Of a stretch of 64,000 nt of DNA, positions 36,214 to 47,562 are shown one piece after another. The stretch comes from Epiperipatus broadwayi (lineage: Eukaryota; Onychophora; Udeonychophora; Euonychophora; Peripatidae). The first letter of the stretch is position 1. Each line of letters begins with the position of its first letter. The stretch covers positions 6,777,922 to 6,841,921 of the forward strand of contig JAQFVV010000042.1 in the NCBI GenBank assembly GCA_028023455.1, written 5' to 3'. Under the pieces are notes generated by a model. The model saw only the letters and a list, made by a program, of their open reading frames with translations, was not told the DNA's origin and did not search any database. The position numbers and the translations under genes were made by a program.

Positions 36214-36645
36214 TGTAACAAGTTGGGTTACATAGCACTCAATAATATAGTATGTGTGCATAAATATATATAAAGTTGAAAGGAAAAGTAAAAATAATCA
36301 CAGACAAAAATTGTAGTAGATATTTTCTACATTCATTGAAATAAAAATAAATAAATAAATAATCACTTTGATTTAAAATATTGTTTTTATAGATTAAACT
36401 TTTAAAAGATCCGAATAAATATAAATATTGTATTATTATTATTCTGATTTTGAAATTTAAAAACAAGTGTGATATTTTTGAAATTTTTTAATTAATTGAA
36501 CAAAATTTTTATCTATTAGAAATCCCCTAAGTGAAAACATGTATATGGCACTTTGATAAAAATTTCAAGCATGTTTTCAAAAGGGATTAGAGAGATAAAA
36601 ATAAAACCCTGTTTTCAATCAAGGTGTTGTTATTACCTCAGATGA

Positions 36646-36658
36646 TTCTATAAAAGGG
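36646..36658 (+). promoter_or_regulatory. TATA box of solo LTR P
   Basis: TCTATAAAAGGGC is conserved at the equivalent position in LTR Q (TTTATAAAAGACTG on the minus strand near 45425), which supports a retroelement promoter and not a host promoter. Confidence 0.55.
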
Positions 36659-37224
36659 CTGATAAAAATATTAGCTGCAGTCTGTATAGTAGTTTTTGTA
36701 AGAATAGATCAGCTGCAAAGCTGGTTACAATATTTTGTTGCAGCTTGTTGAAGTTTGCAGCAGTTGGTTTTAGCTGTCCAGAGAGTTGGCAGAATAATTA
36801 CCATGAGCTGATACAGATGAAGGCAGGACATTAGATCCATGAGCTGCTACTATTTTTTTTTGCAGGCGTTTGAATTCCCATGGAGAAAAATGACCAACTT
36901 TTTTGTGCTGAAATTCATAATCTTAAATGCGGAGGGACAGTTGCTTGCCTGAAATCTATCAAACCAAGATAGCTGCTTGCCTGGAACAATCCTAGACAGA
37001 AAAAGATCAACATTTTACATGGATTATATTTTTCCTGATGATGACAATCACTAAAACCAAACTCACCAAGAAAAATCTTCCAGCTTGCCCAGGGAACCCA
37101 GGTCTGCTGAAGAATTAATTACATGTATGTTGCATCAGATATGTGCAGAGAAATACAGAGAAATACAGATAGACATATATAAAATGGTGAGTGATATTTT
37201 ATATTAATGAAAATTTAAATAATT

Positions 37225-37620
37225 CATTGTAAAATGACCTTTTGAAGGATGCATTGTGTTCATGATGCTCCAAAGTATAAGTCCAGCACTATCCAGACCT
37301 AGATGATTGAGCTCCTAGAGTAGTCCAGAAGTGTTTATAGGTCTCATGAACAGGCCACATGGATAAGCCCCTAAGACTCACAAGAGATAAGCAGGGCTGG
37401 CTCAGTGCCAAATAGATTTTCTGGCTATTACTCATTATGGATGATCTCTCTAGGTACAAGAGAGGTAGTGCTTAAAGATGAGATATTTTCTCACAACGGG
37501 GCATTGCATACTGGCGGTCCATGCTTGGCTGTCTACTTATCATGGCATGGGGGGCTGCAGTTCATGTATTCACTTTTCCTATCTCACCTTGCCTACTTCA
37601 TTAGCATTAACTAATCAAGC
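37225..37620. other. Insertion within solo LTR P
   Basis: By eye, LTR Q passes directly from the sequence equivalent to about 37220 to that near 37620 (AAAGACATT). About 0.4 kb of less AT-rich sequence in P, including the frame 37405-37614, has no partner in Q. The inserted element is not recognised. Confidence 0.45.
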
Positions 37621-39038
37621 ATAAAGACATTTTGATTTATATTTGTTTTAATTCTATAAGATTTTATCTTTTATTTATTAAAAAAAAGACATTTAAAATC
37701 AATCAACAATCATCTGTCAAAAATTTGATAGTACTTATTTTAAGGAAAAAAGACTATTCAGCAAAGAGAGTTAAATTGCGAAAATAATATTTAATAATTT
37801 CTGTGCAAATTATATATATATATGCCTTTCAGTAAACCTACTATGTAAAATGTATATCATTTAACTGAAACTTTAATCATTTATTGAATTTTAATATAAT
37901 TTAAGATTTTAATAATTATTTTGTAACAAATCAAATGTGTTCAGAAATCACATGCACACACATGTATTTGTGCATATATAGATCAATGCTTGTCAAGTAC
38001 AACTTATATGTAAAATTTTAATCATTTTTTATTTATTAAATGTCAATTTAAACATGTTCATTTTGTATCAAGCCACATACCTTGTGTGCTAAGTAGGTTT
38101 TAAGTAAACCTAATGTATTAATTACATAAATCAATGTAATAGTTTGAATTTTGTATAGTAATTTTGTAAGTCACAAAGGTGATAATTTTTTTTATTGTAT
38201 ATTATTCAAAATGAGAAGCTTATCCTATAAGAACTAAATTCATTTTTATTGTTATTAATAAACTTATTCGATTGTTAAAAATTATTGCATCATCTCTTGG
38301 TCACATACAGTAATAGAGCTTGTGTTCTCTAAGCTAGATTTGAGCACAGGATGAATATATAAATGGGGGTGTGTATTTAGTGTTTTTGGACATCCAGAGA
38401 TGATCAATCATCATTCTGGTTGGCACAAAAGAGAATATTCTTTAAAGCCCATGCACTACCTTTTATTTTAGTTTAGTCTTATCAAAAATTAAGTTTATAG
38501 TTGGCCAGTACATTAATGGTACTTAAGTGGCCAGAGCATGTTTTTGTGTCTCAGCATTATTGTTTTGATTTCTGATTATTGTGTATTCTAATGGATTCAC
38601 ACTTAGTTTGTGCCTCCAAATTGCCAAGCTGGAAAAGGCTCAATAGGTAGCCTGGTCTACAGAAGATCCATTTCCAATCCAGTCACAAGATTGACTGTTG
38701 ATTTTTTTTGTAATGATTTGGTTGGTATTATTGATCATTCATGATGATGAATGGTTTCTTTTGAGTATTACTTACTTTTTGATAATGCTGGTTGATATAT
38801 GTATAATTATGTTTTTAATTACTCTAAGGAGTGACTGGCTGATCTCTGATTTCTCTTGGTCTCACGCTACCCTTAAATATATCTTATATACATTTTTGTA
38901 AATTTATTGATTTTGTATTTAATTTACTTGGGTTTGATGATAACTTACCATCATCCCAGTTCTACTTCCTATCCCACCCCATCCTGTCACAATATATTCA
39001 ATTATTTTAGGTAATAAACCATAAATTGCTAATAGCAA

Positions 39039-39230
39039 GAGGATTTCTAAATATATATCACATGATAGCAGCCAAAGCTTAAATAAGTTATAGAATCTAC
39101 AATCTGCTGTCACGGTAACATTAAGAAGAATCCAGTTTTTACCTATAGAGGTTGCCTTGACAGCAAATTGTAGATTTATGGTTTATTTAAGTTTTGGCTA
39201 TTGTGATATATATTAGATAGGAATCCAAAG
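39039..39230. repeat. Inverted repeat around a short spacer
   Basis: About 75-bp arms at 39039-39115 (GGATTTCTAAATATATATCA...AGAATCTACAATCTGCTGTC) and 39157-39230 (inverse) with about ten mismatches. Possibly a MITE. Confidence 0.65.
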
Positions 39231-39969
39231 TCTGTGTCCTTAGCACCATTTATGTTCTCAGTAGTTATATAAAAAAATATAGGTCAATTACTACACAGTA
39301 TAGGCAAAGTAAATAATGAATAAAAATTATTGATGTATGAATAAGCTGAAATATTCTATTTGTTTATAATTTAAAAACAATGGCCTATTTTAATAATCTT
39401 CAAATCATTATTTGACTTTATATTTTACTATTTTTTTTTTTAATCAAAAGTTTATCATAAGATGAAATCTTGTGTCCAAGTGAGACAATTCGATTTATAT
39501 TTTGTATATCCTAATACTACCATTAAAAAAAAAATCCATACACTAAGTAATAATAAATTATTTGAGACTTTTCTGAATTATGACTTGTGTAGTAATTCCC
39601 ATTTGACTTGTTGTCCTAATAAGTAGTGAATTTCTTTTAATATCTATGATATTATTTATTGATCCCAGTAAATCCATTCTTGGCTCACTAAAAAAAATTC
39701 TGATTGCTTCTCTGACAATGATTCTATCATAAAATCCAGCATTTTTTGCTTAACAGGATAACAAAGAGATTAATCAATATTGAGATTTAAAGATAGAAGT
39801 TCAACGACTAATAATAAAGCTTAAAAATAATTTGTGAATTAAAACTGCAAAGGAAACACATACAAATCATAGTCACTTCAGATAGATTTTTTTATATATA
39901 TTGAAAGTAACTTATGAACTTGAATATTTTACAATTATCCTATTAAATTCATTGATGACTTTCTGTTAT

Positions 39970-40110
39970 GTAATGACAAAGATATTTTGAATTGGCAAAA
40001 GAAGTATTTTGATCATTTTCTGAATAATGATATAAGAATTGAGATATCTTTTAATGATACATGCATTCTTTCTACTTGGATTTGGACAAAGTATAATGAA
40101 ATTAAAACAA
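39970..40110 (+). pseudogene. Decayed LINE pre-RT fragment
   Basis: The plus frame reads DILNWQKKYFDHFLNNDIRIE, nearly the same segment as in the minus-strand LINE near 20660, so the same LINE family. Both sides are unreadable. Confidence 0.6.
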
Positions 40111-40590
40111 TTCTATAGTTTCTACTGTGAAAATAAAATAGAATATAAAAAATATTTATTTATATTATGAAACATTTGTGTCTCTGATGTATTGTGAGCT
40201 ACAACAACTGTTAAAAAAATCAATAAAGAACAAAATGCCTGCTAATCATCAGTCAAACGTTTAAAAAAAGGCAAAAAAAGTATACATATAAGACTAAAAT
40301 TTTTAGCTAAGTAAGTTTTATCAGTTGAATGTTAGCTTTCCATTTGCAATAGCATTATTGTAAGTGTAAAAGATAATGATATTTAACTAAATTACATTGA
40401 AAATCACAGCTATTTAACAAATATTATGCAGAGCATCAAATACTATTAAGAAATACCTAGAAAGTAATTTTAATTGGCTTTCACTGTATATGTGATAATA
40501 TGTTGGACTATTTCCATCATCTAACTTTAAATGTTTAAGACCTAGAAAATTTTAAGCTTTTCAAATATAAATAACTGTTAATAATAACAT

Positions 40591-40966
40591 TAAAACAGGC
40601 TAAACTCACTATACGTATTGCCACACAAAGCAAACTAGAGCAATCAATGGATGCCAGAAGGCTTGTGCATAAAATCCCCATCTTGTGCCTACTCATCTAA
40701 TATCCCCAGACTAGTTTCTGGCTTGTGGCCTTCGTCAGTGAGGAACCTTGGATCTGAGAGCAATGCATCTAGATCTTAGGATCTAATGCAACCCTCCAGC
40801 AGTCACTTTTTATCTCTACTTAACTACAAAACTATGCACTAGATGGGGATTTTATGAACAAGCCTTCTGGCATCCATTAATTGCTCTAGCTTGCTGTGTG
40901 TGGCAATACATATAGTGAGTTGCCTGTACACAAGCATAAGAAGTGGTTGTCGTGATGTTTTTTGGC
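40591..40966. repeat. FB-1 inverted-dimer repeat with 13-bp TSD
   Basis: TTAATAATAACAT flanks it at 40578-40590 and 40967-40979. The longer arm is on the right here (ends GTGATGTTTTTTGGC). Both arms share a private substitution (TAGAGCAATCA on the left, TTGCTCTAG on the right), unlike the GAGTAATCA of other copies. This shows the two arms descend from one sequence or have been homogenised. Confidence 0.88.
40703..40744 (-). ncRNA. Candidate compact type-I hammerhead ribozyme (FB-1)
   Basis: Minus strand from 40744: UCCUCA, CUGACGA (40738-40732; the variable N7 position is C), GGC/GCC stem-loop II, GAAAC (40718-40714), UA, GUC (40711-40709), and UGGGGA (40708-40703). All invariant core positions are present. 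The predicted cut is between 40709 and 40708. Stem II has an A-A at its base, as in the other FB-1 copies. Confidence 0.65.
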
Positions 40967-41913
40967 TTAATAATAACATACAAATAATCAACATAGATTA
41001 GTAAATTACACCACATCTTGAGTGGTTTTATTCTCCATTCTTTTTTAGATATTGCTGGCCTGACTAGTGATCATATTAGCATAGCAATCAAAATTACACC
41101 TTTAGATTCTTGAATATTGACTTTTAAGGCAATGCTTTAACAACCTTCTGATTGTTGTTTTTGAAAAAAATAGTTCAGTTGTTAAAGCATTGTCTTAAAA
41201 TTCAAGAATAGATATAGAGTCTGAACCTACCTTAACACCTCTCTGAGGAATGCTGAAGAACAAAACCATGGCCAGAGGTTGGGGGGGGGGTCCTGACATA
41301 TTTTAAATGCTTTTTCTAGCTAAGCATTTATCACAAAACTTGTTGAGCAATTGGCAATCCTCATTGTTTATAACTTGCAAGTTTAAGAGAATAGAGTCAT
41401 GTGATCTATGATTCTTGTTTTAACTTAAAGTTGTAAGTTTGACTCCTATGCTAATATTATCACTGGACAAGCCAGCAACATCTGAAGAAGAATGGAGAAT
41501 AAAATCATTGGAAACATATAATTTACTGACCCATGTTGGCTCTTTGTGTGTTATTACTAACAGTTATTTGTGTTTGAAAAGTTTACAATTTTTTAGACAT
41601 TCAACATTTAATGTTGATGATGAAAATAATCCAACATATTTGACATATAATATACCATCATCACAAACCTTCAAGCAAATGCTTTTATCATATGTCTGCT
41701 TGCCATGACCAGAATCTAGTAATAAATCCAGAACGGATAAACTTTTCAGGTTGTAAATAGATTTAGATTTTTTTTATTCATCCCATGGTCAATCTAGCTT
41801 ACCAGCTAATTATTAATCAATTAAGAGAGTATTTAGATGTTCTTATATTGTTTAAAAATCTAAAAACTGCAAAAAATATTTTGATTTTACTTTATTATAA
41901 GTATGAGAGTTTT

Positions 41914-42120
41914 AAACCACTAAACATCACATGATCAGCATCTCTTATGCTAGCACATAACTGTTATCAAACAGACTCCTCACTGACGAAGGCCAAGCCA
42001 GAAACTAGTCTGGGGATATTGGATGAGTAGGCACTAGGTGGGAATTTTATGCACTAGCCTTCTGGCATCCATTGATTACTCTGATTGGCACTACTGCGTG
42101 GAGAGTTTTGCCTGTTTAAT
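41914..42120. repeat. FB-1 repeat with 12-bp TSD, left arm shortened
   Basis: TATGAGAGTTTT at 41902-41913 and 42121-42132 flanks it exactly. The left arm is the terminal AAACCACTAAACATCACATGA block up to CAAACAGA, then the sequence switches to the right arm beginning with the hammerhead region. Confidence 0.88.
41977..42016 (+). ncRNA. Candidate compact type-I hammerhead ribozyme (FB-1)
   Basis: Plus strand: UCCUCA (41977-41982), CUGACGA (41983-41989), an 11-nt stem-loop II with GGC/GCC and a shortened loop, GAAAC (42001-42005), UA, GUC (42008-42010), UGGGGA (42011-42016). The loop-length change with the stem retained, and C at N7, both leave the core intact. The predicted cut follows 42010. 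Confidence 0.65.
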
Positions 42121-42178
42121 TATGAGAGTTTTGTTGAAACTGTCCTGCATATATTTTTGTAACAAATATTGTTTTGTA

Positions 42179-42276
42179 GTCAAGCTTTGGTGGTCGAGTG
42201 GTCAGCACAGCTACTTTACAAGCAGTTGTCCCGGGTTTGCTTCCCAGCCAATGCTTTGACACATGAAAAAAAAAAA
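42179..42276 (+). mobile_element. tRNA-derived SINE with 11-bp TSD
   Basis: Third copy of the family at 31.3 and 32.1 kb: TGGTCGAGTGGTCAGC, a damaged B-box, CATG and a poly(A) tail. ATTGTTTTGTA at 42168-42178 and 42277-42287 is the exact duplication. Confidence 0.9.
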
Positions 42277-42517
42277 ATTGTTTTGTACTAAAGATGTATT
42301 CCCGTAATAATTGATAATTGTCTACGTACTCTGGTTAGAATATATTTTATTATATTATAGAGAAAAAGAAACTGATAGAAAAAGCATTATGAATTTTAAA
42401 AAAATCATGCTGGATAATTTGGGTCAATAATATCATGAGAAAAAAAATCAATGAAAGCACGAAGCTTTTGACTAAAAAGCAAACATTTATGATTAGCAAT
42501 AACAGCATTATATATAT

Positions 42518-42575
42518 GTAATTATCAATAAAGCAAGTCATATGAAACGTGACATTGTGTGTGTGTGTGTGTGTG
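42518..42575. repeat. Fragment of the 63-kb array unit plus a GT microsatellite
   Basis: AATTATCAATAAAGCAAGTCATATGAAACGTGACATTG resembles 63637-63675 of the terminal array (AATTATCAATAAAGCAAATCATATGTAATGTGACATTG). It is followed by (GT)9 at about 42556-42574. Confidence 0.6.
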
Positions 42576-43014
42576 CAACAATTGCTACTTGTAATGTTTA
42601 TCACTTATTTTAAGATATTGGTGAATAATTGCAGGCCAAAAATATATATACTAGTAAAGTTGATAATATCTATATATAGATCGATCGATATTAAATGAAG
42701 TCAAAAGTAATGACATTTCATTAATAAATGAAAATCACAATTATCTTTAACTGATTATTGATAAAGTATTAAAATAAAATTACAAAACTGATCTTTTCTG
42801 GTCACATGACAGTTGACGCTAAAGATGAAAGATGCCATTTTAAATGCATTGTTGTTGAACAATGACATGTATTTAAATTATTTGGCAGCAGTGAAAACTT
42901 TAAAAAAAAAATTAAGCTTAAACATTTTCTACATATATGTTTTAGATATTGGCTATTAAAAGATTTTACAAATGACAAAATCATGTCCACATACAACAAT
43001 CATTATCAAAAGTA

Positions 43015-43375
43015 AAAACTCTCAATACAGTAGTGCCAACCAGAGTAATCAATGGATGCCAGAAGACTTGTGCATAAAATCCCTACCTAGTGCCTACTCA
43101 TATCCCCAGACTAGTTTCTGGCTTGTAGCCTTCATCAGTAAGAAACTTTGGATCTGAGAGCACTGCACCTAGATCTTAGCCACAAGCCAGAAACTAGTCT
43201 AGGGATATTGGATGAGTAGGCACTAGATAGGGATTTTATGCACAAGCCTTCTGGCATCCATTGATTACTCTGGTTGGCACTGAGTGGCACTACTGTATGG
43301 AGAGTTTTGCCTGTTTTAATAACAGTAATGTGCTAGCATAAGAAATAATGATCATGTGATGTTTAGTGGTTTATC
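43015..43375. repeat. FB-1 inverted-dimer repeat with 10-bp TSD
   Basis: ATCAAAAGTA flanks it at 43005-43014 and 43376-43385. The long arm is on the right (ends GATGTTTAGTGGTTT). Both arms carry the CAGTAGTGCC variant. The left arm has a hammerhead on the minus strand (43103-43144). The right arm retains stem II and GAAAC, but the inversion junction has removed its CUGAUGA. Confidence 0.88.
43103..43144 (-). ncRNA. Candidate hammerhead ribozyme with weak stem I (FB-1)
   Basis: CUGAUGA (43138-43132), GGC/GCC stem II, GAAAC (43118-43114), UA, and GUC (43111-43109) are intact. The stem I 5' strand is UUCUUA, which still pairs with UGGGGA, but through three G-U wobbles. The predicted cut is between 43109 and 43108; activity would be expected to be reduced. 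Confidence 0.5.
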
Positions 43376-43466
43376 ATCAAAAGTATTTAGGATGGCTATA
43401 GAAATTTTAAAAAATTCAAATTGCATGAATAAAAATTAAAAAAATTAATGAAATTGATATTCCTAT

Positions 43467-45819
43467 TGTAACGGGATGGGGTGGGCAGGAGTGGAAATAT
43501 TGTATTTAAGGATATAAGAGTATGAGATTATAGAATCTCTGAGAACATTGAGAGATCAGAAGCTAACTCAAAAGAATAACTAAAGCATAATTATTATCAA
43601 CCAGCATTATAAAGTAAATATCTGTATAAGTCAATACTTGAGAGAAATAACTATCCATCACCATTATTGATGGGAATAAACAAATTAGTACAATAAATCA
43701 ACAGTCCATCTTGTGGCTGGATTTGAACAATAAGAAATATAAATCAACAGTCAACCTTGTGACTGGATTGGAAATGGGTCTTATGTAGACCAGGCTAACT
43801 ATTGAGCCTTTGCCAGCTTGGGCAATTATTTAAACATAACTTGGATGCACCAGCTTAGTGCCCATCCATTAAAATACATAATAATTAGAAAATCTAAACA
43901 ATAAGGCTGGGACATTTAAAACATGCTGATCATCATCAATGTGCTGGCCACTTAAGTACTGGCCAACTATAAACTTAAATTTTTAATAAGACTAAAGTAA
44001 AATAAAAAATAATAGTGCATGGGCTTTAAAGAGTATCCTCTTTTGTGCCAACCAGGATGATAATTGATCATCTCTGGATGCTCAAAGCACTAAACACATC
44101 CCCATTTATCCATGTCCGAAATCTAGCTCAGAGAACATGGGCTCTATTACTGTATGTGAACAAGAGATGGTGGAATACAATTTTAACAATTAAATACAAG
44201 TTTATTAATAACAAAGAAATAAATGATTAAGGTCTTATAAGGGTTCTGATTTTGAAAAGTATACAATACTAAAAGTCATTACACTAATTTACAAGATTAC
44301 TACAAAATTCAAATTATTACACTAACAGTATTTCTTAATTAGTTTCTATAAACGCATATATATATATCCGTACACAGACGTGCGTTTTATAATATATGAT
44401 GAAAACATTTCAATTAACATAAAATAATTATAAAAAAAATGATTAAACCTTACATGTATACGCGCACAGATGCGCGATTTAGGTATAGACAATTAATATT
44501 CAATAACAAAATGCTTAAATTTGCATATATATCCTATTTGACAAGCATTGTGATATATGTACGCACACAGATTATTTATAAATTTAATTTTGTCAAACAA
44601 TAAATAACAATAATTTCTGCAATTACAAATTGCGTTTGAATATACATAAAATTTACATTTTTAGTCAATGTTAAAAAAAAATCACTTTATCAAGTTCTAT
44701 TATAGCTTTCTTTTATTCTTTTACAAAAAAATATATAGTCAATTTTCCAGAGGTTAGAAAGCTTTTATTAGGTTACCTCTTAACGAATTATCAATGTCTT
44801 TAAATTTAAAAATATAGATTTAAAAATGTCCATCAAATAAATTATTGAAAAACAATTCACTTTGTATGCAAGTTTATCTGTGCTTCTCTTCGCATATGTA
44901 GACACAGCACCATACGTATAAACTACTTCTTTATTCAGATGGTGCTCTCTTGGGCAAGCTGGTTTTTTTTTTTGGTCATTCCAGGAAATTGTCATCATCA
45001 GGTAAAAGTACATAATTCAGGTATGGTTGGCTTTTTTTTTCTTCTGTAGTCAGTTTCACTTATACTTGGATTTTGTAAACTTCAGGTCAGCAAGCTGTTT
45101 TTCCAGAACACTTTTAAGGCTATGAATTACAAAGAATCTTGATCCATTTTCCTTCATGTAAATTCAAATTCCACCAGTGAATTGTATAGCAGCCACTTCC
45201 TTGCATTCTTAAATCCTCATGGCAGTTCTCTTGATAATTATACTAGCCATCTTTGCAGCTAGCTTTACTATGGCTATTTTCTGCTACAGTTACCAACTCT
45301 TCACAAAATACTCGAGCCAACTTTATAGCTAGCTCTTCTGCTAACTCTTATAGAACTGCAAGCCAAACTGTTCTCTTTAAAATCACTCTTCAGACTAACT
45401 GATATATTTTTAATCAGTCTTTTATAAACTCATCTGAGGTGTTAACAACACTTTGATTAAAAACAGAGTTTTTATTTTTAGCTCTCTAATCTTTTTAAAA
45501 ACATATATGTTTTAATTAATTAAAAAATTTTCAAAAACAAGTATTGTGTTTTTACATTTCACAATCAGAATAATAATAATAATAACAATACAATATTTAT
45601 ATTTATTAAGACCTTTTTTAACATTTAAATTACATAACAATTTTTATTTTAATCAGAGTTATTTTTTTAACCCTTTGCTTATCATTATTTTATTTTAGCA
45701 AATATAAAAAAAATCTACAAAAATTTATTCTGTGTTTATTTCTACTTTTCCTTTATTTTACGTATATATATATGCACATACACTATATTAGTGTATGCTA
45801 TGTAAGCCAACTGGTTACA
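43467..45819 (-). repeat. Solo long LTR (copy Q), minus orientation
   Basis: TG at 43467 and CA at 45819, with CTAT on both sides (43463-43466 and 45820-45823): a perfect 4-bp duplication. Inverse homologue of solo LTR P. Matching blocks include the GGGATGGGGTGGG end, the GGCCACTTAAGTACTGGCCAAC region, TTTATTAATAACAA, the CAGCTTGCCCA block, and the TTAGAGAG...CTCTGTTTT block before the TATA box. No coding sequence is attached. Confidence 0.85.
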
Positions 45820-45823
45820 CTAT

Positions 45824-47558
45824 GGAAAAGTTTCTTTTCACAAATAGATATTAAATAAATAAAACGCGCTTTAAATCGAAGTTAAACTGATCAGCAGCTT
45901 CATGGTTATTATTTTTATCCAGTTAATGGCAAGTGTTATAAAAATGTTAGTATTTTATTTTTTGTTAAACACAGGAGCTCCTGAAAACATGACTTATAAA
46001 ATAGGAATATAAGTTAAAAAAATAATGTAGTCATAAAAAAAACTACTGCGGTCAAAAACTATTCCAATATCCTCACAGACGTACAGTAAAAAATAAGATA
46101 ATAATGAAAAAGAATTGAACAGTGTTTCATCCACATTTTAACTTTAATTATTTTAATTAAAAATAATTAAATACATATTTACTGCCCAAATATCAATGAC
46201 TAGCTAGGTTGGTTATAACAGGCTTCTTGAAAGACAAATCTTAAATCAGGCTAAATTTAAAATCAGATCATAGACATGGCCTTAGATTCAGTACTGCTAG
46301 AGCAGAAGTTTTTTTTATATGTATATATAAATACCATACGAAAAGAATAGATTTTTTTCCAAGACAAACTGGTACTAGAAATACTATTATGAACATATCT
46401 TTTAACATTAAAGTGTAAAAAGAGCATTAAATTTTTTACAAAATTATAACTGATTAGATATATATGGTTTTTATACAATATCTATATTGCTATCTTATAA
46501 TTCTGTGTGGCAAATTAAAAAAATAGTTTGTGGAAGTAAACTTTATAATCAAAATTAGAAAGTGAGCAAAATAAACAATGACTTCAAAGATGTTTTCACA
46601 CATCTGAAGCAATTTATACAAAAGAATGTGAAAGATATTCTACAAATTAAATAGAACAGGATATATTTATAATAAATATTTTTTTTTGTCTTGGCACATA
46701 TTAATTCAAAAAAATGAATTAGAATAAAAAATATTTAAAAATAAATCCAATATCATACTTTAAAAATGGAACCTCTTAGTGAAGAAAGAAAGTATTTCAA
46801 TATAATAAAAAGAAACTAAATTCAATTTTATGAGACAAACAATGAGGAAAATGAATTACAAAAGCAATTTATAGATGTATGTTTTATAAAAATAAGTTTT
46901 AATATATAGAATAGTATTGTGAAATGTAAATAGAAAAAATAATGCTTATAGAAATGAATTTTTGCTAAATCTTCTCGAATGTATGTGCTTTACTATTAAA
47001 AATAGGCTACTAATAAATATAGGGGAATTTTTTACAAAGAAAGATGAATTTTGTAAAATGAATCAACTTGTAAGAATAATAAATATATAATTTATATAGT
47101 GCTACCTATTATATTACTGTTTGGGTTCAAATTTAAACTTATTAGAATGTTTATGTAAGATTATAATAAATTTATAAATCTATAGTGTCAATGATGCATA
47201 CCTAATAGGGAGAGAAAGGGGATGGTTTCGATCATCATTTATCTAATGAAATGTTAGGGATCCATGCTAAGCACTCACTAAATTATTGTTAGTTTTAATT
47301 TTCCTTTGTTAAATTAAAACATGTTTATCTATTTTTAAACATTAAAAATCTCTGATTTATCAAAACCAAATTATTTTAGTATAACCATTTATATATTGTT
47401 TAAATTACATGATTTATCAAAATCATTCTAATTTAGCGTAGCTACATATCTAAATTGCATACACATATACATTCTTTTTATTATATCATAATATCTTAGC
47501 AAGGTTGTTTTGTAATGTCATTAATTCATTGCACTTATATAGAAGTGAGGATATTGTT
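45824..47558. other. No gene recognised
   Basis: AT-rich unique-looking sequence between solo LTR Q and the 10.7-kb LTR element. No ORF of note, arms or RNA gene visible. Confidence 0.5.
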
Positions 47559-47562
47559 ATAC

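Larger units (their letters stand above)
36214..38991 (+). repeat. Solo long LTR (copy P), plus orientation
   Basis: Starts TGTAACAAGTTGG and ends CATCCTGTCACA, flanked by ATAT on both sides (36210-36213 and 38992-38995), a 4-bp duplication although in AT-rich context. It is homologous along its whole length, in inverse orientation, to 43467-45819. No internal coding region is attached, so it is a solo LTR. CTATAAAAGGGC at about 36647-36658 is a strong TATA box, and the homologous place in the other copy has TTTATAAAAG. It is about 425 bp longer than copy Q, most of it at 37225-37620. Confidence 0.8.
40503..41640. repeat. FB-3 head-to-head inverted dimer, interrupted by FB-1
   Basis: Ends TTGGACTATTTCCATCATCTAAC (40503) and GATGATGAAAATAATCCAA (41635) are inverse. 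Both arms contain GACATTCAA-type and CTGAAGAAGAATGGAGAATAAAA-type tails with the tRNA-like heads in the centre (about 41130-41200). An FB-1 element (40591-40966) with its own 13-bp duplication is nested in the left arm. The right arm (41474-41515) has CUGAAGA, an AAUG/CAUU stem, and GGAAAC. Confidence 0.65.

Noticed and set aside
36640-37195. TATA box followed by an exon-like stretch ending ATG|GTGAGTG, looking like a host promoter and first exon
   Set aside because: The same sequence, including the TATA box, occurs inverted in solo LTR Q at 44.9-45.5 kb with TG/CA ends and target duplications, so it is LTR sequence.
37405-37614. 69-codon plus ORF as a host exon
   Set aside because: It lies in an insertion within a solo LTR, with no recognisable family and no supporting splice signals.
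43181-43207. Second hammerhead in the right arm of the 43-kb FB-1 copy
   Set aside because: Stem II, GAAAC and GUC are present, but the sequence before them is the inversion junction; CUGAUGA is absent.
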